Part shown: positions 36,916 through 47,623 of the stretch, one piece after another | Position numbering within the stretch: position 1 is the stretch's first letter | How the letters are laid out: every line of letters begins with the position of its first letter | DNA from: Stichopus chloronotus | Taxonomy: Eukaryota; Echinodermata; Holothuroidea; Aspidochirotida; Stichopodidae | DNA: 64,000 bases | Assembly (NCBI GenBank): GCA_021234535.1 | Contig: CM037829.1 | Coordinates: forward strand, 31,654,962-31,718,961 | Reading direction: 5' to 3' | Notes under the pieces: generated by a model | Database searches by the model: none | Told to the model about the DNA's origin: nothing | The model's input: only the letters and a program-made list of their open reading frames with translations | Program-made: the position numbers and the translations under genes

Positions 36916-38792
36916 TGTTCCGTGCGATGACATCAACAATAACGAGCTTATTACCGATTATGAGAATCGCACGTATGTTGGTAACATTTATTTTCCTCTA
37001 GCAGTCTATCGAACACTTTGTAGGAATGTTCGTCGCTGTATCTACGGTAGATGTATTCTACGCAAATGATTTCTAGCATCATTTGCGTAGATGTAAAAGG
37101 TCATTCGAGGTCAAAGTCGGGAACCATGTAAACAACATAAATTAAAAAATAATAATAATAATAATAAAAGTTGCTAGAGTTTGAAACTTGTAACGTATAG
37201 CTGGCGATATGATGCACATACATAGAGGTGATATAATGGCCACAGGCTGTCAGTTACAGGATAATCAACTGAATCAACTTGCCATACGAAGCTGTATTAT
37301 ATTTCTACTAAGAATTATTGGCTGAGCTTGCTAAGTTTTGTAACCAAACCTGCTTCTCATATGAAAAGGGAATTCAGAGCATTTATCTGTCAATTTCTCT
37401 TCGACATCAGTCTGAAAACTGGAGATGAAAGGCTGTATTCGAAAGTCCCATCAGCTCTGCATGCATTTTTTTTTAAACAGATGCAGTCTTCGATATTATT
37501 CCTTTAAGATTAACTATGTTTTTATCATCAAGTTTTGGGTTACATCGGAATATCTTTCCTTATTTAGTTCAGTCCCATCAACTTTATTTCAATCTCTTTC
37601 GTATATATAACTAGAGCGTCAATGACGCAAACTTCGACTAAAGACGGCATACAAGTTAGCAACAGTTTCTTAAAATTAGCTGATTTTCTGAAGGCAGTCA
37701 TCATCGAGACATAATACAAGATCACATTAAAGTTTCAATTTGAAACGTTTCGAAGCCATATTTTTTTATTCTTGTGAAAGTGAGTACAAAATACCCCCTT
37801 CAAGTTTAGCAGTCAACAACAGCTTTTTGCATATTCATATTTGCTATTAGTTTATACCAAATGGTGATAAAGGGTGTATCATATATTTCATGGAAAATTG
37901 TCATTAATTACAATCAACCATTACGACCAAAATACGTAACCATGTATAATACTGGAAAAAATTAAATTAATTCATGTAAATTTTAAAACTAACTCTTTAT
38001 AGGGGCTGGTTTCGTTGTCAGTATCAACGAAAATACTCCATCTTCAACCATTATCCTTAATGGTTTCCACTGACCTAGGCATGACAAACAATTAAGTAGA
38101 CTGCATGCTCTGCATCAAAGACACCCGGCTTGCGTATTACACGTTGACTACAACGTAAGAAAATTATGGCATACAAAGCTACCGTACATCACAGCCACCA
38201 AGCAGGACTAATCCACGCTGCCATACCGAACCACGCTTGGCGAGGAAATTGAAAATAATAGAAACCCCTGATGTTGGACACAAACAGGCAAATTTCATTT
38301 CGCATTTTCTCCACGGTTTCGCAATCAATTCTCACCAAATTCACGGAAGACCTTTACAACAAGTAAGAAATCTAAATGAGGTTAGTTAATTTTCGAGCTT
38401 TCGCCTTATTCAAGAGAAATTGGCCATTTTCCGAAAGGGTCCATTTCGGAGCCCAACCGGTCCATAAAAACGCCATTTTACCGAATTCCGCTTAAAAAGT
38501 ACAACTTTTGTGCACGAGAGACCCTTCTAACAGTGTGCAAAATTTCAAAAGGTAACTCCGAAACCCCTAGGAGGAGTAGGCTTTTAGGCGAAAAAATGGA
38601 GAATGATCGCTAGCGAGAAAACTGAATCGCCGATCCCCATTAAATTTTACGGACGCACGCCCCCGAACACGGTCCACCCGTCCACCAAATTGCAGCTCCG
38701 TAGCTTCCGTAACCGCCGAGAAATCGCCGTCGAAAGGACCCCGAATGCACTAATCGGTACGCATGACTGCACAAACTGCTCTGGGGATTACA
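36916..38792. other. Gene-free stretch containing one perfect hairpin
   Basis: Apart from the hairpin at 37057-37091 and an AAT microsatellite near 37149-37167, no feature is recognised. Confidence 0.45.
37057..37091. other. Perfect 14-bp hairpin with 7-nt loop
   Basis: TCTACGCAAATGAT (37057-37070) and ATCATTTGCGTAGA (37078-37091) are exact complements around TTCTAGC. It lies 141 bases past MITE copy 4. Confidence 0.8.
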
Positions 38793-38826
38793 TTACTTCG
38801 ACTGAACTTCGTTCAAGTCGAAGTAA
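38793..38826. other. Nested palindrome TTACTTCGACT..AGTCGAAGTAA
   Basis: An 11-bp outer stem and inner GAAC/GTTC stem around TTC fill 34 bases with one unpaired A. It lies inside an open frame (38603-39133) that I do not accept as a gene. Confidence 0.75.
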
Positions 38827-41176
38827 CAATGGAAACATAAAAAATAGTGGCGGTGTGGCTGGGGCAAGGGTGTCAGGGCAACCATCAGTGGTTTTTCGGG
38901 AGAGCAAGAGTATCAAAGAAAAAGCCGCTGCGGAGTCTGGAAAGACCATCTCCGGATATCTAGAGGTATTTTTATTCCAAACAATTTCCTCGTACGCTCT
39001 TAGCCAACTGGAGAGATGTTCTTCCCACAATTTTAACTACCAAGGTAGGGGCCACTTGAGCCTTGCCCCCCCCCCCCTCGCTCTCCAGGAAGAATGGACC
39101 CACGCGGCCACCGACAAAACATTATTTACTTGATATACAGAAACAAAAACAGCAACAGAAACAGAAACAGCAACACAAAACTCGAGAGAGCTAGTAAACG
39201 TTCTTACAGCTTTAAACGAATACAAAAGATAACCATCAGAAGAAAATGAAACATCAAACCAAAAAAAGTAATAAAAGGATGTATTATTCCCCAAAACATT
39301 GTAGATGTGATTGGTACATGCCCCACAAAGCAATCACCGCTACTCGTGAGTGTAATTACAATTGACAGTACGGTTGCTACCTATAGCACCGTCGATACCT
39401 GGAAAAGTGGGAGTTAAGTTAGTAATTACCCCTTGCCATAAAGTTCTATCTCTGGTGCCCATATAACAAATCAAAATATTTCTCAGAGTGCTCTTTTCAA
39501 ACATTTACCCTCAAAGATTTTTTTCTAAAACCCCTTTAAGACATTTACCCCCCCCCCCCCCATCAAGTCCCTCCTTGGTAACGTCACTGGATTTATGTTT
39601 GAATCAGCAAGAGGCCATAACACATCCCAGTACAGACTCAACAGTTATCTGTCGATCAAAGTTTTCATCATTCGTTTTATTTGAGGAGTAAATACAAATT
39701 ACATCATGTATGTATAATCAGGAAGTTTGAAAGGTATTCTTACTGCGATTTGAAATTGTAACTTTTTCTGCACAGAGTGACTCAGTTTCTTGATACATAA
39801 TGAATTGACAATGAACTGATATTTTATATATGGTTGATAACGTCTGTTGCATCAAAGATACTACAGGGGGGCAGTTGGGACACTCAAAAAAAAAGGGAGG
39901 GTAAAAAAACTATGTACCCGAAAGTGCAGATCCTTAGAATTCCACGCTAGAGCTCCATAGGGTATTTTTACAGATACAGGAACCCTATAGAGCTCCATGT
40001 TGAAGGACGCCATCACTCGTCTGGTAGGTAACACTTTTGCCAGAAGAGTTTAACGATAGCGAGCAAATCGAAGGTGGTCGTGTTCTGCCAATTAATTGCA
40101 GAACACGCCAATTAAAACCCACCATAACTCATTTTATAGACAATCAAAGGTAATTTAAACTGTTCAAGGCAAATTATGTATTAATGTGGTTTTTCCCCAT
40201 AGTTTTTACATAAATTTGACATAAGTTACCTACCAACTAATTTAGAGCTCGCCGCCGGCCCCAATATGTAAATATGACGTCGCTTCCGTCACATCGTTGC
40301 TCGTATGGAACCGGGCGAGTGGCCTATCTTCCAGTCTCTAGAATGTTTGGTTGCATTGAAATTACGGTACATATGTTGTTAGTGTTCTCCATCGATTTTC
40401 AAGAGTGGGCTCGTGAAACCCATACGCGATAGGTCCCAAAAGTTCAGTTGAGATCACTGGGTGTGGTCATTTTCAGCTCCGTTGATATTACATGCGGTGG
40501 GTTGACGTTAGGTTGCATTGATATTATGTATGCTGTGTTCATGTTCGATATTACATGTTGGGGGTTTAATGTTCAGTTGATGCCCACAATCTCTCACTCC
40601 TTGGTTAGATTTTCATAGCCTGACAGGATGTAGATTTTAGTGACTTTATGTAATGAAGCTTTTACAAATAGCTCATTAAACATTGACAGGCACACATACC
40701 GATTTTTTATACTGTCTAAAAATGAATATTTCAGGTTTCAGTTTTTTTCCCTTAGATCTTCAAGGTGGTCGATAATGTTTGTGTGTGGAGGGCTTCCTTA
40801 TAAACTGTTAAACATTTTGGGGAAGTTCGCTAATTAATGTTTGTATAATGTTCAGTTGGCAAGTGAACATACCTCTGACGTACGGTACATCCTCTGGAGA
40901 AGAAACTCGAGAGTTTGCATGTCGGCTTCTTAAGTGTGATATTCAAGTTTATGCAACATAAGCCTACGTGCTTTGAATGCTTGGAGAACCCTATATTTAG
41001 GTCTTTATCCTGCGAGACAGATAATGCATGGTCTTTCTTTGAGTGAACTCCATTCCGCAATCATGAAAATTCGTTGACTTTCTTTGGTTCTACACTGTTG
41101 TTATGTTATCTATTATGTCACTGGACTCATACACTTTGAGAGGTATGACAAAAGGAAAATTAAGGTCCATTGTTAG
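38827..41176. other. Gene-free stretch with a small perfect hairpin
   Basis: CGTGTTCTGC (40079-40088) pairs with GCAGAACACG (40098-40107). C runs lie at 39066-39077 and 39548-39561, with GGTAACGTCACTG beside the latter. A strong acceptor-like TTTTTTTCCCTTAG ends at 40757, without a convincing exon after it. Confidence 0.4.
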
Positions 41177-41572
41177 ATGTCAATTCATAAATGGGCCATT
41201 AGACTTCACGCCGAAAGCAGACACTTCGGCATCGCAACTCCTTCTAGCCTGCATAGCGTGGACGTGGATTACTCAAGCACCAGTTCTGACTTCCTTCGTA
41301 ATACCGAGGGCTACGATGTGTACGATAAAAACGGAACATACCAACACCTGCTTGGAAGGTTAAAACCCTACTCACACGCTCTGACGCTCAACTACTCCAT
41401 TCAGACGCCTTCGCCATATGGTCCGATTTATTCTGACATTCCCGGCCGAATACAAAATCCAAATATACTGATATACGTAGCAACACTACAGAATGCATTG
41501 CAGGCTTGCACTGAGCTGAATTTTCGCGGTCGCGCTACACCGGTACCTTATATACCCAACAGGCTATGGTAG
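41177..41572 (+). CDS. Probable coding exon of unknown gene, tyrosine-rich
   Basis: The frame is closed by TAG just before the ATG at 41177 and by TAG at 41570. From about 41221 it shows coding-like codon choice with many C/G third positions, unlike its AT-rich surroundings. The product is hydrophilic and rich in Tyr and Ser (VDVDYSSTSSDF, GYDVYDKNGTYQHL, PSPYGPIYSDIPG). No membrane segment or known domain is seen. A cytoplasmic tail or an internal exon is possible. Candidate donors are TAC|GTAGCA and TATG|GTAGGT. A strong plus-strand acceptor (GTTTTTACAG) at about 43000, followed by a short frame and AATAAA, could mark a downstream terminal exon. Confidence 0.35.
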   Translation: MSIHKWAIRLHAESRHFGIATPSSLHSVDVDYSSTSSDFLRNTEGYDVYDKNGTYQHLLGRLKPYSHALTLNYSIQTPSPYGPIYSDIPGRIQNPNILIYVATLQNALQACTELNFRGRATPVPYIPNRLW

Positions 41573-42224
41573 GTTCTATGTGCGCTGCATTTACCAACCT
41601 CCGTCAAAGGGTAAAATGTCCCCTGATGCCTAAACTTTACGCCTGGAACAATCGTCAACAAAAATATTTGCCCATGAAAGTGGCCCATGAAAAGTGTTAA
41701 GTTGTTTCCCAATATGGCTATGAACAATACATAATTTTAGCAAAATTTCGGTCATCATACATAGCAGAAAAAAAAAGAAACGATTAAAAGCAGAGATTGC
41801 ACTAGAGGGCTTCCATTGGCGCTAAGACGGGCCATGAACCCTGGCGGACGGGACTTCGGACTAAGTGCTCGATATGAGTGGTTTCAATTATCTTACTTGT
41901 GGGCACCTTGACATCTAGGACGTCTGACGTAGTAATAGTAGCTTGGACATGTTTGCCCCTCCCCTCCCCCCCCCTTTAAGGTTTTACACCCAAACTCACG
42001 CCCATGCAAATACTTTTTGGCAGTTGGAAATGTATATCTGCTTTCAACTCACGTTTGCAACTGCTATATGTTATATTTACCAGTCTAGGTGACAAAAAGT
42101 CATGACAACGCAAAATGCTAAACTTGTCCAACTAAATCGATGCGTGGGCCTGCCCAATATCCATCAGATTCGGTAATTGCTCATACAGTTTGTTAATTAC
42201 AGCATGCTTTCGGCAGAAATAAGT
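41573..42224. other. Gene-free stretch
   Basis: A C-rich tract at 41956-41976. Nothing else recognised. Confidence 0.4.
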
Positions 42225-42932
42225 ATCATTGTTCATAAGATTCGTTATTCATAAAGTAAAGGGTAAAAAGTTTCAATAGTCACAAGGTTCGCTTATCCAT
42301 AATTTAAAAAAAAAAAAGGTTTGCTATTCATAACAGAAAAACAGGTTCGATAGTCATAATAAAAAAAAAAGTTCGACTTTTCGCGTAATAAAGAGAAGTT
42401 CGCTATTCAAAATCGAGACATGGGTTTATCATTCATACTCCAACAAGGTTCGTTATTTATGTCTATAATTTATGAAAAAAAGTGTTCCATATTCATAATA
42501 AAAAATTGGTTATTCATAATCAAGAGCTTTGATACCCCTACTGAAAAAGAAGTTTAGAAACGGTTTGGTACTCTTATTTGTTCTCATCTTGAAAGGGAAC
42601 TCATTTTCCTATTATGAATTTCGAAACCTTTGTCAAAATAAGGAACATCAACCCTTTTCCCTATTGCATCCATCCCTCTTTCTTATCATGAATATTGAAC
42701 TTTTTTCTCACTATGAATATCGGATCCGGCTTCTTCCTATCATGAAAAAACTAACCTAGTCCTTTTCTGTTATGAATTACGAACCTCATTTTTATTTATG
42801 AATAACGAAGCTTCCTAATATTATGAATAACGAACCCTCTAAATAACGAATGACGAACTCTATAAATAATTAATCTTATGGCTTAAAAAAAACCTTAGGA
42901 AAAGTGACACTAATTATGAATAAAGAGCCTTT
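42225..42932. repeat. Large palindromic array of GGTTCGTTATTCATAAT units
   Basis: The left arm (about 42225-42520) holds some ten diverged units of GGTTCGYTATTCATAAT (42239, 42284, 42317, 42343, 42370, 42396, 42422, 42445, 42482, 42506), separated by A-rich spacers. After a spacer of about 90 bases, the right arm (42611-42932) holds about nine units in inverted form, ATTATGAATAACGAACC (42611, 42684, 42710, 42738, 42769, 42795, 42820, 42846, 42913), with T-rich spacers. Repeat unit and spacer composition are mirrored, so one strand could fold back across about 700 bases. Confidence 0.85.
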
Positions 42933-44099
42933 TGGATAGCTACTTGTCCCCAAGTCGGTAACCATATACTCACGCTGTTTTCTTTTTTGTTTTTACAGAA
43001 CTTTATCACATTACGCGACCCTAGCTTCCCTTGTAGACCTATGCTTTGCGAGTGGTTGAATACTACGCAATAAAAACCATTCAAATTATGTTAGCATGTT
43101 CTTCAGTCGATAGAGGAACCAATGCAACGTACTTCACAGTGGTAGTGGGGAACAAACGCCCCAGCAAGTGTTCCGGTCACCGGTCGCCGTAAAACGTGTA
43201 AATATCTCAGCTGAGAAACACAAATTTAGCTCAACAGTGACATGCAGACTCCACACAGGACAGTAGCCAGACAAGGTACTGAAGGGGGGGGGAGGAGAAA
43301 AATTACCTCAAACCTCCAATAAGGATAACATTTTTCATGGGGCTTCGCTAAGGGCATGACTCGATATTACAATAGTAGGTAAACTCATGGAAATTCAATT
43401 TGAAGTACACACTGCCACATATGTAGTTTTTACTGCATATAGCAATCATGGAGACATTACAGAGACAACCTCTCTGTGATATATTGACATACAATCGTAG
43501 TTAAGGCTTTGACCACATTCCAGGTTTTTGCCCTAGGTAATATGACAGACCGATTTACTCTTTCTTACTCTATTCTTTGTAAATAAAAAAAAATTCTTTA
43601 AAGATATCATCCAAATTAATTTCAGATATCATCATAATCATTGGATGATGTAAAATCACTCGATATCAAGAGGAGAATTGTTAGTTTTTCAAAGGGAATG
43701 TTTTATCTATTGCATAGGACTATTTAGGGCAAACTAAGGTAAAAAATTCCCAGGTTGGACAAGACAATTATACCTAATTCTTGGGGTTAATGTTATCTAA
43801 CAATGGGTTTTTTTTAACCAACTTGGGTATTATTTTAGTCAATAGTTTGTAATGAGACGTACGTATCCAACCTTTTCAGAGTGCATGAAAATATTATCAT
43901 TAATTAAATCGGTAGATATCAGGAAATATATTCTATAACAGATACCAAAATATAACTTGCAGATATCTTCGATAATTTTAATACTTTTGATATAATGGCA
44001 GACAGCCTATCTTTGAAACATACCACAATACCACGAATCATTTCACATCATTTCGATTGGAATAAAACGTCTAACGTCTTGCCACACAGGTATACATAC
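42933..44099. other. Gene-free stretch
   Basis: Contains a 9-G run at 43284 and AT-rich DNA. The acceptor-like site near 43000 is described with the exon at 41177. Confidence 0.4.
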
Positions 44100-44177
44100 A
44101 TTGTCTGTAAGTATCGTGTCCTCCAGTAGCTCATTTGCACGATGTAGGCCATACATGTAAACACTATCCCAGTATTC
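44100..44177 (-). CDS. Candidate exon resembling part of an ANF-receptor ligand domain
   Basis: A pyrimidine-rich acceptor (TTTCTTCCC ... TTTACTCAG, with a second AG at CTCAG|GAA) precedes 26 open codons reading EYWDSVYMYGLHRANELL and EDTILTDN. They end at an ideal donor, AAT|GTATGT. In receptor guanylate cyclases the second lobe has a similar stretch (Y-D-A-V-Y-L-Y-A ... N-E-T-L). The match is by eye and short. It cannot belong to the receptor whose signal peptide starts at 4408, because it lies upstream of it on the same strand. It would be a second receptor gene or a relic. A start at 44183 is equally possible. Confidence 0.35.
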
Positions 44178-47100
44178 CTGAGTCTGAGTAAAGTCAGCGA
44201 AACGGGAAGAAATACAGCCCTTTTTAATAATGACTCCTACCATATGTAGATATTGATTTGATTTTTTATTTCACTGTCGTCTCTCTTTTTTGTCACATTA
44301 TGTATACCCATATAATAAAAGCAATGGTTTAAGAGAAAGGAAGAATGGAAAACCTGGATACGCAATAAGCTTGTCTCACTAAAAGGCAACAATATTAACG
44401 GGACAACTCAACAAACAGTGATATCTAAGCTATTGTATGCCACTAGCAAAGTCAAAGCCATCTAATGTGTTATAAACTAAGAGAAACATATTCATTGAGC
44501 TGTTGCCCGTACCAAATAATGGCTACAGGGTGTTGATTCGAGGCATTGTGAATAGTTGCTGATTTACACGCGAGACCAATGATGGGGGCGTAATTCAATC
44601 TTTGCGGACTTTTGTCAGATTTGATGGAAACGTGCGTCTCTCTTAGCGCAGTGTCTCTGTATCACATTCACGCAAAATGAAACACGTGCTAAGGCTGTAA
44701 ACTTTACTATGATTTTATCGTAAGGAAGATATGAAATAAATTTATCACGTCCTAGGTTGAGATGCCTAAATTATGGACAGATTGTCGACGGCATGTGCCC
44801 GTCATGTATGGATTTGCTGCTTTCGGTGCACATTTGAGACTCAGCAAGTTCCCTTGAGTGAACAACCTCACATTATGGTAATGTAGATATTGATTCCAAC
44901 ATATGGCATGACGTATCAGCTGCATCGAAGGTTCTACAGTCTTTAGTCTGTGGTAGCGAACTGTGTGGATATTACACGATATAGTGTCTCGAAAAGGACT
45001 GTATTGTTGGTGATAACCCCCTAGAAAGATTCCCTCAGTGTGGTGCACTTAAACTAAAGTTGATTTGATTATACCATGGAGCTAATAGCTCTCCATGACA
45101 ATTAGTTGCACTCATAACAAATAAAGCAGGTTAGTTTAATCGCAGAATAGTGTATCCTCACAATCACAGGACGAAAGCTAGGAAGTAAAGTAGCAGAGCA
45201 TGCGCCCGTTGTTTAGTGAAGAGTATTACAGTTCATATTTCTACGTTCATTTTTATTATTTAATTTCATTTATTATTTCATTACTAAGTGAAGTTAAATT
45301 CTAGAGAGGATATATCCGTAAAAAAATGCTTTGAAAAGAACATGAAAATCATACTGGAAAAAACATCGCACAATTACCATTACAAGCAGAAGAGCTCAGT
45401 GAGGATAGAATATTCCGTTATTTCATGGATCATAAGAGACCAATTGTAACTGTCAACAACCTGATTGGGAAACACTGCAGTAATATAGAGGCATGTCGGT
45501 GCGGCTGAATATTCACAAATGTCAATGCGGTCAGTAAAATCGGCATCTCATTACATATTGCTGTCTCTAAGCTAGTCCGACACCTCGAAGTGTTCCCTCC
45601 AGAGCAAGCACTCTCACCCCCCTGCAAAAAAAAAAAGATTGCAAAAAAATTCGATAAAAGGTCCTGCTTTTATTGGAATACAAATACAAGGAGAAAAAAA
45701 AATGGAAATCTCGCATCATTTTGATTCTAGAACCTTTGAAAAAGGCAAAACTTTGTCAAAGATGAGTGGAACATCCCATCCTCTTAGACCCCCTCACCAG
45801 CCTGCCGACAGAACTCCAACATTAATTCCCCCCCCCCCCACTCTCCCACATTGGTTAGTCTGGCTAAGGGCTGTTTTCTATTCTGGCTAAGGGCTGTTCT
45901 CTATGACCAAGAGCAAGTCATTTCGATTTTAGACCAAGACCGGGGGGAGGGGGGTGCCGTTTGAATGTCGGACTGGATATCGCGACCGATCTGGTTGTCT
46001 ACAACACTTGTGCTTTCATGTGACGCTGGAGTGCGCCTCTAGGGCATATACGCCTGCGTCTCTATGGGTCAACTGTTCGTTGTCCTTTTCTTATTTGCTG
46101 GATCGCAATCATAGCTTCAGGACCTACATCTTAAACACTTTCCTAAGCCACGAACAGCTCCTGGCCGCCATCGTAGTCTGCTAAGGACGTGTTTGTCGGT
46201 GTGGTGTCTTTGCAGCTGAGTATCATCACGCAGGTCATAGACCCAAGATACAACAACAGCGGCAGTTACATTATTGATCGGGGCCGAAGTCCCTTCCTTC
46301 CCATATAACTGTCGCTAATGACTGGAAAATCAATGACCGTGGATTAAAGGAGTAGTTTAAGCAGTTACTGTGATTTAAAATATTAATTCCTACATATAGT
46401 GAACGGCCGGAATTTAAGCCTGCTGTTGGTCGATGCCGTAGATTGAAATGAGCCCCTGCTAGTCAGGTTCAAATCATGATATTGATTTTATCTCTGGCCA
46501 ACTATTGCAATAACAACTTGTTATTGAAGGTGCAATTAATTCACCTTCAGAACTATCGGTAAACTATGCACGGGCATCCTCTCCCTTTCATTTGTGCACC
46601 CCATGTAGTTATTACCATTGTTTCTTAATAGTCTATTGTTTTCTAAACCTGGTCGACGAGGAAACAAGCGTTTTCTCCTTTCAAAACGATAGAATTTTCC
46701 AAGCTTTTACAAACGATAAATTGAGCTTCTTTAAGATTCCATCTGAAAAGGACCTCCTATTTATGGGACCAATCGATACTTGAAAGGAAAGTTCTTTTAT
46801 GTTTTTCTCTTTACATCAGCGGCCTATAAGATTATCCGTTTGTGGGTGTGTGATGATGTTACTAAGCAATGTATCGCAATATGCATAGGCCATAGGCGTT
46901 TGACCTAATGCCGTTTACAGAAATAAAAGCCTACATGTTGGTTGTTCATACCGGTCTGTTTTACTTTTTGATACGCCATACCCCTGTCGGATATTCATCA
47001 TTATTACGCCGCTTAAACTGTTGAACCAACGGAATCGTGGAAGGAACATACACATATTTTAGGGGAGCATCCATGTTATCACTTGAACGAATGTGACATT

Positions 47101-47623
47101 TCTGTTATCGTGATTTGTAAGTGTACTAGAAAGGAGGGACCGTTGAAGGTGCACTTCACACACACCATTGGAAATGTAGCTATCTTGAATCAGCAGAGGG
47201 GCTTAAATCGATCTCATTTCTCTAAGTTTGGAACTAACTGAGAGGCTTGTTTCAGCAGATTACAACGAAAAAGAAAAAAATCGCACGTGGAAAAACGTAT
47301 CAAAGCACTCTGTGATCAAGGTGTTGTTAAACCGGAGTTGCCATTGGTTGTAACGTGTAATATGTACAGAAATTGATGAAACCTCACTGTTCTAATGGAT
47401 GTTTCTTCCATACGTTTTCTTCCGGTATGTGGTAGCTAAAGAAATACCATTAAAATTGGACCAAGTTAAATCGTTGGTATGAAACCTGGGATGGAAACTC
47501 TCATGACGCCGCACTGAGATTTGAACATATTGGTGGATATATTATGTTCCTGATGCATCAGGACAAATCGCTGTCAAGCCATTACTTGTAAATCTTAAAT
47601 TAAATGGCGATTTCATTCATTAT
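44178..47623. other. Gene-free stretch
   Basis: A 12-C run lies at 45828-45839. A minus-strand open frame of 98 codons at 44752-45048 and several shorter ones have no recognisable domain. No promoter element was identified for the gene that follows. Confidence 0.4.

Noticed and set aside
38603..39133. 176-codon plus-strand open frame
   Set aside because: It spans a perfect-type palindrome and a 12-C run, has no recognisable domain, and sits in a probable repeat island.
40758..40837. Plus-strand exon-like frame after TTTTTTTCCCTTAG (SSRWSIMFVCGGLPYKLL)
   Set aside because: A faint likeness to an ANF-receptor strand, but no usable donor follows, the frame stops quickly and the strand is opposite to the other receptor exons.
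42225..42932. CRISPR array
   Set aside because: Units are diverged, spacing is irregular, orientation inverts halfway and the genome is eukaryotic.
45065..45100. CATGGAGCTA..TCTCCATG hairpin
   Set aside because: Only six paired bases with competing inner pairing; expected by chance in this much DNA.
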